Source: Coffea arabica
Lineage: Eukaryota > Streptophyta > Magnoliopsida > Gentianales > Rubiaceae
Assembly: GCF_036785885.1 (NCBI RefSeq)
Contig: NC_092317.1
Location: forward strand, 2,358,501 to 2,422,500
Length of the DNA stretch: 64,000 nucleotides
Direction: 5' to 3'
Made by a program: the position numbers and the translations under genes. Position 1 is the first letter of the stretch, and every line of letters starts with the position of its first letter. Below, in pieces: positions 48,756 through 60,611 of this stretch. The notes under the pieces are model-generated. The model saw nothing but the letters and a program-made list of their open reading frames with translations. It did no database searches and was not told where the DNA came from.

Positions 48756-51700
48756 CTATCGGCCGCCCAAGATGTCTGATAGTGACTTGTTCGCGCTGCG
48801 AAAAAACTCTTCCCTGAAAAGAAAATGCAGATAACAAATGTAAGAGAGTCTGGGAAGTAACATCGCACTACAAGAAAAGATTAATGACGGGTATAATAAT
48901 ACGGGACTCTGTTAAGGACGACTAGTGGACAAGATACGATAAAGAAACAAACACAACTAATTTCATTCACAAATGTGAGATGAGTAAGGTGGTCATGCAT
49001 CTCTTGCTGAAAATGCTCACAATTAATCAAGTGGCGAAATGAGAACTCTTGTATGCCAGAGAAGGCGACCGGCATCTGAACACGTATAATCTTAATTGTA
49101 ATGTTATATTTCACAGAGAGCCCTCGTCCCTCAACCAAGACCCAAACAAAGGGAAACCGGAAAACAAAGGAAAAATATGGTTGGCAAATGAAGTTAGTAA
49201 ATAAACAACTTACCGATCGGGTTTGAATAATAGATTACGATAGACGAACCACTGAAACAAAGCAGAAAAGGTAGGTTGTAAGCGGAAAAGGATATAGAGA
49301 GTAAAAAATTGTAGCTTTCTTTCAATACCCATGCAACCATATAGAGCACCCACAAGAAATGGTCTCATGAGATTTATTATCTCATCTTTCTTTTAATACT
49401 CAAGCAACCATAAGAAACCATATACTTTTTCAAGAAACCATACTTACAGAAGAAAATAGTATCCCGACCAATTCAAGTGCAGTTGGGATGAGAGGGAGCT
49501 TGTCGATGGCCTAATGCAAAATTCACGACGTGTCAGAAATTTAGTAGTTTCACAAAAGTAAAGAGTTGACCATACGTTTCCAACAAACAAAAGATTCACA
49601 GAAAAGCATCCATCTTGGGCAAGAAAATACAAAGTTGCACTATGCAATCTCATAAGACAACTCCAATAGCAAAGATTATCCTCGTCAGACTGTCAAGAGG
49701 AAGGATCTCCACTGGCAGAAGAGCAATAAAAGGAAAAAACACAAATGAATGTGAGATGACACTAGGATCTTAGAAGGATCTTAGAATGTCATTTCGTCTT
49801 TATTTCTCTAAGTAACACTTTGTTGGACTCTTTAACTGTTCGTATCAATTGCCTGCTAGGATATGCATTGCACGGGAAAGCATTCATGCCTTTTTAAAGA
49901 TGGAAACATCACAGGAATATCATGGACTGGTAAGCTGACACATGGAAATTGCTGTCTCTGATATCAGGGTTTTGAACCTAATTACAAAATCTCAAGTTTT
50001 TGCTGCATTATCCCAAACATATACAGACAAACCTGGATTACAAATCCCTGTCACTAGCAATTTCCACGATTTATTTCCATGGTTAAGGAAAAAGGGAAGT
50101 AAATCAATTACTAAGGCAAGTTAATCAACCCCAAGTTTTTGCTGTATTTTACCAAAAATATCCAGACAAATCTGAATTATACATCCCTGCCTCAATCAAA
50201 TTCCATAAACTTTTTTTTTTCCATGGTTAAGGAAACAAGGAACTGAATCAATTACCGAGACAAAATTCACAATTGCCCAAAGGCCCACTATTGCGGAAAA
50301 TCCCAACCCAATTACAGCAATCCGATCTTCAGATTTCTCCCACTGGTAAAAGAAACTAACAAAGTTAAGATGGTGTCAAGAAAACAATTACAATATGAGC
50401 ATGAAAAGCATACAACCAACTCTTAAAAGGCAAAAGGAACCAGCGACTATGCTGTTTGATTTTCATTTTTTATCCTTCTATTTTTTCTTTGACAAAGACG
50501 AGAAAGGGGAATTGGGCAATCCCTGAACAACAAGCCCACTGGGGAGGATTAATCAGTTTTTCTGGAACTATCTAGTGGATACATGCTATCTGGGCATCAG
50601 ATGAAGCAACATGCTTTTGTTTGGTTCCACAAATGTTGGGGGGGATCATCTACCAACTGCATAAGCAATTCATGCACGAACACAAAATCTGGAAACGGTA
50701 AAAGGCAGGAATGGAAGCAAAAAAAGATCATGTCTTAAGTGACACATTCAAGCATTCAAAAGTCAATTCTTTTTGTTGTAAGTAATACCAGTAATTGGTT
50801 AGCATATTTGTTGATCTATTACCTACTGCAAAAAGGGATTTTTATGACCCAGAAGTCTGTCATTTTGTGTTTCCCTTGGCACACTGCACTGAAAAAAAAG
50901 ACAGAGACAGAGGACCTACAACACTTTGAACAGACTTCACAAGAGAGGTTGAAGATTCATCAGAGGTGTCACTTGTAGCCTTTGCAACAAAAGCAAACTG
51001 ACCTTGCCTACCTGCAAGAAAAATATTACAATAAGTACTGAGACCGAAAAGTTAAATCATTACAATCTCCAAGTCCCCAAGTATATGCCAACTTGAACCA
51101 TTGAAGTCATATCCACTCACGAGAAAAATGAAAAGCCTCAAAGTTTTTACTCTTGTACAACCTTCTTTAAGTCCTGATCAGATTTTGTTCTGGCCTTTTT
51201 TTTTTTGCTTTGTCACATCAAGTATTACTAAAAAGCTGCATCATTCGCAATTTTCTCTCACGACATTTTTCTTCTTTGCTCGTTCTGGCTAATTTTCTGA
51301 AGCACGTACCGTGTTCAAATCAAATTACCTAGTCCATTGTTTAATTTATCTTTTCTAGTTACTGACCAGCTTCACTAACAGAAACTTTTTGATGATTAAC
51401 ACTGCTCCAAGTAAAAAGTAGTTGACTTCAAAACTCGTCAAAAATATAAAAAAATATATAATCAAGCATGTAGGAGACAACTTCTTTTTCACTCTGCAAG
51501 AAAATCAAGCAATCTGAAACTCTCTAATGCAGCCAAAAAATGTTTATGCATTTCAGGAATAAACTTGAGAAGTTCACCAATTTCCTTTGGACATTCAAGA
51601 ACAAAGTACTAAAAGTCCATTACTTTAGGGCTCACAGAAAAAAAAAATTAAACTGCCAAAAAGCAAATCTTACACCACCACAAGTTACGCCTTATACTTT

Positions 51701-52225
51701 GGCACAATGCTTTTCAGTTCACCAAATATAGGTCGCCTTGATGAAATTATGATTCAAATGATGAAAGACATGGAGAAAGAGCGATCATGGTCCTCTACTT
51801 CAGAATTTCAATACCAAATTTCAGTTCTTTTGGCGAAACAAATTTCTAGGCTGCCGGAGATTTCGCTTTTCTTCTTTCTTCCAAGTCCAATAATCTCACT
51901 TTGGATTCAAATATAGAGTCAGAATTCAGTCAACTAATGTCTAGTGCACGGGAGCTCACAAAAGCACAGAACCATTAACTAGAATTATGCCCAGGAAAAA
52001 AAAGAATGAAAAAAAGAAGACAAATGAGCTTACAATTCAGATAGCTCTATCAAAATTCACAGCTTTTTCTTTTCATTTTCACAGCTTTTCTGGCATCAAT
52101 TAGAAATAAAGAAGTGGCTTACCTCCAATGCCAGGCGCTGTAACTTTCTGAAGAGTACTCAAAAGGAGGTGCCGTCCATTAGCAAACAGTGGTGGAGGAG
52201 GCAGCTTAGCAAGAATTGAAGCCAT
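48756..52225 (-). CDS. CURT1-family thylakoid curvature protein
   Basis: Small plastid membrane protein of the CURVATURE THYLAKOID 1 / CAAD-domain family, which bends grana margins. Six exons: 52123-52225, 50920-51011, 50256-50342, 49448-49510, 49214-49251, 48756-48813; 441 nt, 146 aa. The first about 60 residues (MASILAKLPPPPLFANGRHL ... FVAKATSDTSDES) look like a plastid transit peptide. The CAAD core follows: WEKSEDRIAVIGLGFSAIVG, AIDKLPLIPTALELVGILFS (two membrane helices), WFVYRNLLFKPDREEFFRSA and the C-terminal amphipathic SLSDILGGR. All phases fit and introns are GT-AG. The paralogue (CURT1A-D) cannot be fixed from memory; the ending suggests the D type. An imperfect tandem duplication of about 139 bp covers the exon 3 donor (49994-50262). 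Confidence 0.93.
49994..50262. repeat. Imperfect 139-bp tandem duplication over the CURT1 exon 3 donor
   Basis: aagtttttgctg(c/t)att starts at 49994 and again at 50133. The units share tatccagacaaa-type, ccatggttaaggaaa and aatcaatta(c/t) phrases in the same order, at roughly 75-80 percent by eye. The right unit contains the true donor (TCG|GTAATT on the minus strand); the left unit has CTTA|GTAATT at the matching place, a possible decoy donor. Confidence 0.7.
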
Positions 52226-52602
52226 CCAGATGGCAACTTCAGTAAAAAGGGTCAAACATTTTAGACATCAGATAGTCAAAGCAAGTAAAAAAAAGGGAAA
52301 AAAAACTGAGTTGCAGATTTCGCAAGAAATGGGCTTTTATTTCACCTTCTTAGCAGGTTGAAGCTAAGAGTAATTCTTAAGAGAACGCAAATCAAAGCAG
52401 AGGAAACAACTAGGACTGGGACTGGGCACAGGTGAGTGGTGAGTGAAGAGTAAAGAACACGCAGTGTCGGACGCCACAAACAAGAGGATCTACTAATAGT
52501 GTAAAAGCAAAGAAAGGATCTTGGACTCTTGGGGGAGTAGAGGAAAACGAAAACTGATAGGCCAGTCCAGGATCATGTTGGGAGTTAGTGGGGTCTGGAG
52601 CT

Positions 52603-53983
52603 AGCGGGGCATTCGGTTTAAATTGGATTCGATTATTTGAATTCAGTTTTTTTTGGTTATTTTACTTGTAAAATTCTTAATCGCTTTCAATTTCGAATTA
52701 GAAATAATCGAATATATCGAATGAATTCCGAAACGGTCATGAAATCAGTTATAACTGAATTGGATAGTAATTTTCACATAATTAAAATGAGATTCACTTG
52801 TATAGTTGTATATATTTAGTCATTTATAATTTACTAATTATGTGTTGTATTACACTTTCAATTATTCTTATTTTTTATATAGCTTAAATGCTTAATTTGC
52901 AAATAATTTGATTGTTTTCAAGAGTGAATGCTAATATACTAATATGTTGACATGTAATTCATATGCATTCGCTAAAACTGCTTAATCAGAGTGCTTAATT
53001 GATTACGTTTAAACAATATTAGTGATTAAAGAATATTAATTTATATATTACATATGTAATGTAATTTTATAGTATACTAATACTTGCAAGTTAAAAGTTA
53101 CACATTCAAATATTTAATAATCTAAACATGAATGATGAACGAATGCCTAAATTCTAATTACTAACTATGTGTAATATTTAGTATTATACTTATACTTATT
53201 ATCTAATTCTAGTTATGTATAAAGGAATAAGTATTATAGTATGTATTATTGTATATTTGTATTATTATAATCATATAACAAATACTAAAATAGTATATTG
53301 TACATCATTATATATTATTATTAGTACATGATAATACTATATACTATCTATTATTAATAGTCTTTACCTATATAATATTAATACTATATAGCATTTACTT
53401 AAATACTCCCCCCATCCCACTTTGATAGTCCTGTTTTCCTTTTTTGTCTGTCCCAAATTGTAATCCACTTTCCAATTGAAGAATGTAGTTGTATTTTAAT
53501 TTTCCTAAAATATCCTTATTCAATGTAAGTTGTTGTTACTATAAACCTACCCCATTTAATGAGAGTTGATTCTTTTTTTACTATCAATTCAAGTTCCCAT
53601 AAAGTTGTACTCTAATTAACGTAAGGGTATTTTAGAAAAATAACTACCTAAATTGATTGTTCCAACAAAGTTAACTATTTTTTCTTAAACTGTGTGAAAA
53701 AAAAAAATCAGGACTATCAAAGTGGGACGGAGAGAGTATTATATAATTTCATAAACTAATTTGGGATTCGAATCTGGTAATATGGTATTCTATTTCATTT
53801 TACCGAATTTGAATTTAAAATTGGTTATTACCAAATTGAAAATTCCATTACCTATTTCATACTATATTAGAATTCGGTGAATTTAGTAAATACCGCTTTT
53901 GTATCTAATTACCGAATACCTAATTTCAAATTATCAAATTGAATTTGAAATCTGGGGACATACAAAATCTCCTCACCCCCTAT
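52603..53983. mobile_element. Non-autonomous hAT-like element
   Basis: Flanked by an exact 8-bp target duplication CTGGAGCT (52595-52602 and 53984-53991). The left end has agcggggcattcggtttaaa; the right end reversed has ataggggg followed by attcggtaat-type repeats, typical of plant hAT derivatives whose subterminal regions are full of attcgg motifs. The terminal inverted repeat is degenerate. The interior is very AT-rich and non-coding, with a Stowaway MITE inside. Confidence 0.75.
53405..53736. mobile_element. Stowaway MITE (Tc1/mariner), 332 bp
   Basis: Inverted ends CTCCCCCCATCCCACTTTGA ... and TCAAAGTGGGACGGAGAGAG, about 28 bp with few mismatches, flanked by TA on both sides (53403-53404, 53737-53738). 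Classic Stowaway end sequence. Nested inside the hAT-like element, so younger than it. Confidence 0.92.
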
Positions 53984-54784
53984 CTGGAGCTTATTCGGTA
54001 AATGCAAGAGCGCAAATTCAGTGAAAAATCGCAACGGATAATTGAATTGCACCTTAACATTTATCCAACATATGGGTTATTGTCTACAAAGCAGATATCT
54101 AGTTAAAAAAGAATTCTATCTCAACACTGGCGGTTACAAATGAAATTCATTTGGCAGTAAATTTGATGACATTTTTGTGATATCATTATTTAAAGATGGT
54201 AAATCAACCTTTTCGCGGTGCCTATTCATGAGTGTTTCATTGATAAAAGCAATAAAGAAGAAGAGATAAGGAAAAGATTTAACAACAAAGGCAAGAAAGG
54301 AAAAGAAAATGGAAAGCAGAAAAAGTGAAAGAAAGCAACCAAAATATATTTGTCCAGCAATATTTGCATTACTCCAAAATATATTGGGGTTAAATAAATG
54401 TTGATGAAAAAATTGAAAGGGTAGCGGGTAAATAGTAAATGATGTCACTATGGTTTTGGAATTCTTCTCCGAATAAACCCCTGGTAATCAAAATATATTG
54501 GGGTTAGGAATTCTCTAAATAGATCACGGTTACGCTTTCCAGCATTAGTAGTGTCCCCTAAATCTGCCGAACTTCAAGCACTCAGTTTTGTTCCCAATTC
54601 CTAACAATCCCCCTTTCCCAACTCCCTCGAAATCCTTTTTTGTTAAGGAAAATAATAATATATAAGTTTCAATATTGTTTCTCTCGTCCTCTTCCAGTTC
54701 ATGATCGCAGGAGAAAGTCGAACCAAAAACAGAAAAACCAATTTCTTGACAGCCGTTTAGCAGCACCACCATTCATCATCTGTG

Positions 54785-55597
54785 ATGCCGAAAGATCGTA
54801 AAAAGACCGAGCCCTCATCTTCTTCACATGGTGTGCGGTTCTCCCCTTACACTTCCAACTCAAAGAATCGTGAAAATTGCAAGAAAGACGGGACGGAAGG
54901 CTGTGACGAAAAGGGTCGGTGGCGAGAAGAAAGATGTACGATCTGCATGGAACATCCTCACAATGCTGTTTTATTGATTTGTTCGTCGCATGAAAGAGGT
55001 TGTCGGCCTTACATGTGTAGAACAAGCCGCCGCCTTTCAAATTGTCTTGATCGATTCTGTAAGTTGAATTCAGTGAGGCCATCAAAATCAACCGGTAGCG
55101 ATCAGCAGCCAAACAAGTTCGTTCGCTGTGGAGGAAAAGGGAGCCCTGATGATGATGAACTGCTCTGCCCTCTTTGTAGGGGGCAAATTCATGGATGGAT
55201 TGTCACGGCATCTGCCCGCAGATTTATGAACGCATTAGCACGAAGTTGTCCTTTGGAAACATGCGATTTCTCAGGAAGTTATGCTCAATTAGTGAAACAT
55301 GCCCGGCTTGCACATCCAGAGGCTAGGCCGTCCGAGGCTGATAAGCAGCGTTTGTCCGATTGGAATGATGCGGAAGACGTTGAGAACGAGTCGGGTGATC
55401 AAGAAGATTTAGATGAAACTGAAGAAGTAAAATTCGAAAGATTGCGTCCAGGTGATGATTTCTTCAATCATATTCATTTTGGGGATGAAAACGATACGAT
55501 TCTTGATGAACATTACTGCATTGAGAATGGTATTTTCAAGTATTTCAGAACGACCACTTCGGGGAAATCCTATGAGTTTGCAATGGTACTGGAGTAG
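54785..55597 (+). CDS. DUF1644 zinc-binding protein
   Basis: Intronless gene for a 270-aa plant protein of the DUF1644 family; some rice members are stress- or ABA-responsive, but the molecular role is not settled. Cysteine/histidine pattern: CTICMEHPHNAVLLICSSHE at about 51-70, then GCRPYMCRTSRRLSNCLDRF to 91, LLCPLCRGQIHGW at about 127-138, and CPLETCDFSGSYAQLVKHAR with H177 at about 155-177, which together resemble RING-like plus C2H2-like zinc sites. The N-terminus is Ser- and Lys-rich; after 185 there is an acidic stretch (DAEDVENESGDQEDLDETEE). I chose ATG at 54785; the GTG just before it is not a start. Likely nuclear or cytosolic. Confidence 0.9.
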   Translation: MPKDRKKTEPSSSSHGVRFSPYTSNSKNRENCKKDGTEGCDEKGRWREERCTICMEHPHNAVLLICSSHERGCRPYMCRTSRRLSNCLDRFCKLNSVRPSKSTGSDQQPNKFVRCGGKGSPDDDELLCPLCRGQIHGWIVTASARRFMNALARSCPLETCDFSGSYAQLVKHARLAHPEARPSEADKQRLSDWNDAEDVENESGDQEDLDETEEVKFERLRPGDDFFNHIHFGDENDTILDEHYCIENGIFKYFRTTTSGKSYEFAMVLE

Positions 55598-56760
55598 ATT
55601 GAAGATTGTAATTTCGGACTCAGTTGTCTTTACTTGGAGAAGAAATTTGCGCCAAGAAGAGATTGTTTAGAATCTTTAGATTAAGAAGGGTCAGTCGAAT
55701 GAGTAAAAGCTTGCTTTTTTATTTCTATTGTTATTCTTTTGTTGCATTCATTCTCTTCTTTAGTAATTTTTTTTGTTTTTTTGGCTTATTTGAAGGAAAA
55801 TCAATTCATTCATTCAACCTGCCCACAAAGCACACAAAACTCCCTTTCAATGACAAAGTAGATGGGAAATTCAGGAACATTATTATTGTTCTTCCTGCTT
55901 ACATGTGAAACTAAAATCATTTTAACAATCCGCTAATACTTCTGATCAGATTGCCAATTAACGACAGTTGCTTGTGATTTTCTGAACAATGCTTAAGGAG
56001 GCATCGCCCTCTCCCTCCACCTCCAGCCAACAAGCATTGAGAATGTGCCCAAATCCTGAGCAAATTGCAGAGCTTTTATTTCTCAAGATTATTAAACGGG
56101 CCGCAGATGTACCTGATTTGGGTTGCTCTGATCACCCAGCCCGGCGATTCACTCGTTGATGGATACGTGTTGAGATACATTAGCCTGGAGATGCCGCATC
56201 AAGCCCAGTCAGTCCATGGCTTTTAACAAAGAAATGTAGTCTGACCAATCCAAGGACGTCTAGGGCGGTCCGTCAGACAACTAGACTCCTCCCAAGCCCA
56301 AGCCGAGAAATCTTTCATCCTTTATAAATTGAGCAATTTATAAAATTAGTAATAGTAAGAGGATTTTTTTTTCTTCAATTGATGACTCTATGGTTTTGAA
56401 TTTCGAGGATTTTTTTAAAAATAAAATTTTAGCTTTTCTTTCTAATATAATATATTTTCAACTTTGCATCCACTGTTTTATTTGCATGGACCTGAAGAGA
56501 AAGAAAGAATCCTTTTTTTTTTTTTTGGTTGAAGACAGGACTAGAAAAAAAGTCAAAGAATAATATCTACCGTGTCTAATCGTACAAACCCAGTCTTCAT
56601 TACAGCCAGACAATGGACGATATTACTCAAAACTTGTAAATCCTTTGTTTTGACAGTGATTTTCAGCAGAAAATTTTTTATTTTTTTTATGAACATATTT
56701 TTTAATTATTTTTTTACTTCACGTGCCAAGCATCGCAAAAGCCATGCACTTTCAGCTATT
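55598..56760. other. 3' flank of the DUF1644 gene and spacer
   Basis: Transcript tail and spacer. The open frames at 55452-55908 are out of frame with the gene and low-complexity. The stretch 55.99-56.3 kb is more GC-rich (catcgccctctccctcc) but shows no frame or family I recognise. Confidence 0.45.
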
Positions 56761-56763
56761 TAA

Positions 56764-57135
56764 GGGTCCGTTTGATTCAATGTAAAATATTTTCGACGAA
56801 AAATGTCTTCCATGAAAAATTTTATCAAAGAAAATAATTACCTTCTCCATGTTTTTTCCGGTGTTTGGGAGCAGATGGAGACTACAAAGCTTTAGTGGAC
56901 TATTGCACAAGTGGTGGGTTTTGTTCTGAATCTTAAGGCTAGTGGGGGAGCTTGAATGGAACGTCTTACAAATTATGAGTCAGACATGGAAAATAACTTC
57001 AGTTCATCTATATGGGAAGTCATTTTACACCATCTGATGTAAAATATTTTCAGTAGGAAAAAATTTTCCCAAAGCAATAACCCAATCAAACAATAGAAAA
57101 TAAGGAAAATATTTTCCTTTGAAACAAACAGACCC
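56764..57135. mobile_element. Harbinger/Tourist-like MITE, 372 bp
   Basis: Inverted ends gggtccgtttgattca ... and ... gaaacaaacagaccc, flanked by TAA on both sides (56761-56763, 57136-57138), the usual PIF/Harbinger target. Subterminal aaaatattttc repeats occur at both ends. Non-coding interior. Confidence 0.85.
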
Positions 57136-57284
57136 TAAGTGTGTACAATTGCATGTCTTGACTCATAACGGTGATCGAAATTAAATACATCCAAACTTTG
57201 GATGAAGGAAACTGGGCTGGAATTAAATTCTGAATCGGCCAAAACAGAAATGCTTATTTTGCATGTGAGATTTTAAGTACTACT

Positions 57285-57335
57285 AATTGTTTCCTTGATT
57301 CCTTTTTTTTTTGGTAGGAATTGTTTTCTTGAATC
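57285..57335. repeat. T-tract insertion with 17-bp imperfect target duplication
   Basis: aattgtttccttgattc (57285-57301) and aattgttttcttgaatc (57319-57335) flank c, a T tract and ggtagg. Same shape as the insertions at 13.0, 13.15 and 61.47 kb, but older (2 mismatches). Confidence 0.5.
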
Positions 57336-57338
57336 AAT

Positions 57339-59732
57339 CAGACAAAAGGTTGTGTGTTGAATCTCCCTTGCCCCCGTGAGAGCTGTATTTGTGAGCGATT
57401 TGTTGTAATCAATCCATGGTCCTAATTGCATGTCTCGCCTTATAACGGTGATCGAAACTGAATTTATCTAAATTTTTTATAATTTTATGCAAAATAAAGA
57501 AAAAAAATCAACCTTTTATTGGAATCTTTATTTAGTACAGTGTAACTGAATTTTGAGGTCAGTACTCAGTAGTAGTAGGTGCCGTTGAATCTTCCCGCTT
57601 GAATATTTCGCTATAGAACGTAGGTCCCTGCAGTGTGTACAGTAAGCAGAAAACGAAGGTGTCAATATTGGAATTAATTGCTTAAGATAAGAAACCGTCC
57701 TTTCGGTCCATCTTGGAATTGTAGCAACGCTTTCTTTCTTTCTTTTTTTTTTTTTTTTTTGTGGTGTTGAAACATCAGAGTACAAGAAGCATAAGCAACT
57801 AATAACCAGAGGATGGTTAATTTTACTGTTGCCAAAGAGGTCGTTGTGGACCGATAGATGTCCATAGGATGTTAGTTGCCTTGGACATTAATTAAGACGG
57901 GTCCCCAAATATTGATGGATGGCTGCTCTCCCTTTGTTTTTTCTTCTACGGTGGTCCAACTTAGCAGCTTTTCCTGCCAGAGCTGTAAATTTTCTCGGAC
58001 AATTATCTTCAATTGTGATAGCTGTCTGAGATCCGTATATGCAATCATAAATAGAAACTTAAAAATCTTCTCCCTTTCTCTTTCTCTCTCTCTCTCTTTT
58101 TGCATATTAGCACTCCTGATGGACTGAACCACAAAATTTATGTTTTGGCTAAATTATATATATTTCCAACACCAGAACTCTTTATTTTTATTTTTTGAGT
58201 GTAAAACAGATACTACATTGATTGGGCAATTTTTTTATATATATATATATAATTGAAGCACACACAGACCAAAATACATAGAGGGACAAAAACGTTTTAC
58301 TGTATTCATGTACTGTGAAGAAGATGGCATTTAGATAGATATTCATGCCCTTAAGGGGTTCTTCATGTTTCCTTGATGGAATCCTTTGTATTTATGGTTA
58401 TGGTTAAGGTTAGAATTTTCTGCTGACAAGTGTGGAGGGAGGGATGGAGATGGGTAGCTAGGGGCAAAAGAGTAAAACCCATTAAAATCGTTTCAATTAC
58501 TTAGAAGAGACAAATGGATGAGATGAAATATATTCCATCTTTGATCTCTGTTGAATGACCTCATTTTAAAGCAACTACATTCATGAATGAGGGATATAAA
58601 AAAGGTGTCCAGGCACTCATCAACAACAACCACCGGCCTTTGTTTGAACTGGCGGCCACCACTCAGCCATTTAAGGTTCGGTAATCTTATTTCTCATCAA
58701 TTGTTATATTAAGTCAAAAATTCAGACACTTTTTTGTTTGGTTTGATGGTGATTCAATTCCTATCGTGCCCCTAGATCCAGTTGTTTCTCTCCCTTAGAT
58801 TAGAATAGTGTAAAATACCATAGATAAAGTGACAATTGACCAAAAAAAAACAAAAAAAAAGTGGCTCATCAACAAAGTCTCTTTTAACCAACCGAGTGAC
58901 CGACCAATTGCCTCCAATCCATTTAATCTACTACTAATATTACTATTATTAACACCTTTCAATATTCCATTTCTTCACTACCATCATCTTCTGGTACTTA
59001 CTTAATAGTGCAGCTCTGATGAGCACAAACGTAACGCATTCTTTCTTTGACAGCAACCTTTTACCTGCTGACTTCCACGTTCCCAAACTACCACTTCACC
59101 TGCTTGTCAACACCTAATGGTCCTCCGCACAAACAACCTACTAATATTTCAACAAATTCTTTCTTTTTTTGGGCCACAATTCAAGAATTCATTCCTAGTA
59201 CGTAGTTTCAAATTCTTGCAATTGTTACGGGTAAAATGGCGTCCTCCATTCATTATTGCCCCGTGTGTTTTGCATGGCGACAAGTGACAACCACAGCAAC
59301 TCATGACGGAGAACAAAACGTTTTTTGGGATATCAAGAGGTAAAATTTCCCAAAAAAAAAAAACGTCAACTATCAACTGTAATTAATGCTGCTTATCCGA
59401 TTTTACAATTTCATTGCATTGCTGCAGTTCTCTAAAAACGACTAATAATAATAAAAAAAAAAAATATTTTTTTGTCATTTGCGTCCTGCCATTTTAAACC
59501 CTACCCCTCATGAATTTCTTCTCTTGCATTATAGCATGATGCGCCGCATGTCATTGCATCCAACATCAGTGGCGAGGCCAAAAATATAGTAAATATTGAA
59601 TATAAATATTTTATAGTATAAGTTTTAAATACGATTCAAGATTTTAGAGAAGACAAGAGAAGGGCTTCATATAAAGAAAGAAAGAAAGAAAGAAAAAAAA
59701 AAGGGGGTCTGAGATTTCATAGGGCTTTTAAG
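57339..59732. other. Gene-poor spacer
   Basis: No gene recognised. Contains poly(T/C) tracts (57720-57760, 58070-58100), (AT)n near 58235 and A runs near 58850 and 59460. Purine-rich gaaa repeats lie just left of the next element (59678-59700). Confidence 0.45.
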
Positions 59733-60603
59733 TAGGACTGTCAATGGGGCTGGGCCAACCCTCGCTCGGCCCGACAGAAAGCCCGACGAGCCCGATCATT
59801 TAGTGAGCCGGTCTGAGCCTGAGCCTAAAAATTAGGCCCGAATTAAATGTGAGCCGAGCTTGGGCCTTATTAGGCTCAAACCCGATATAGGCCCGGCCCT
59901 TTAATTACCTATATATATATAATATTTATATTTTGATATTATGTATAATTATATATCCAAATATAATATTACTAAATACTAAATATATACATAAATTACA
60001 AAACACAAAAATACATCTAAAAACTCTTTCATGAGCTTTCTTGAGAGCCAATATTGGTAATGCATAACTAAATCTCTAATTTTTCTTATTGGTTGAGTAA
60101 ATTTTTGTATTGGCATAATATTGGTTGATTTTTTTTTGGTCTACAAACACAAAAATCATCAAGTATATTTGGATTTAAATCACAAGATTATAAAAAAAGT
60201 TTCAACTTTTAAAGATGTATTGGCTTATGATCGCATGTTTTATTACTATTTTTCATGCATTTTGAATGGATTAAATATAAATATTGTTGAAAATTTTTTG
60301 GTTTATATACGTTTTAAGAACTATTATTTGTTCATGTTTAGTTTTAATATTATAGTCTTGTAAATGTTAAATTAGTTTTACAACTTAATAGTTATAGTAA
60401 TTATATTAAGAAAATTAAGGAGTAATAAGTGAGCTTGGGCTAAGCCCGATTAAGGCTCACAACCCGAATATTATGTGAGGTGAATATGAGCTTCACATTT
60501 ACGAACCCGAAACTCATAGCCCGAAACCCGAAAATAATTCAAATTAAATGAGCTGAACTTGAACTCATCAAAGCCCGGCTCATTAGGCCCGATTGACAGC
60601 CTA
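59733..60603. mobile_element. Non-autonomous hAT-like element with GGCCCG-rich ends
   Basis: Flanked by an exact 8-bp duplication CTTTTAAG (59725-59732 and 60604-60611). Terminal inverted repeats taggactgtcaatggggc and, at the right, ggcccgattgacagccta. Both ends are rich in gcccg/cgggc motifs while the middle is very AT-rich. No transposase; the 80-codon frame at 60121-60363 is AT-driven and has no family match. 871 bp. Confidence 0.88.
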
Positions 60604-60611
60604 CTTTTAAG

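Larger units (their letters stand above)
52226..54784. other. Divergent promoter region of CURT1 and the DUF1644 gene
   Basis: Head-to-head spacer of about 2.5 kb. More than half of it is the hAT-like element at 52603-53983 with its nested Stowaway. A TATA-like aatatataag lies at about 54656, some 125 bp before the DUF1644 ATG. Confidence 0.5.

Noticed and set aside
54699-55112. 137-codon minus-strand frame over the DUF1644 gene
   Set aside because: Antisense shadow; the plus-strand frame has the full Cys/His pattern.
60121-60363. 80-codon frame in the hAT-like element
   Set aside because: Low-complexity AT-driven composition (Phe/Ile/Asn/Tyr/Lys), no transposase motif.
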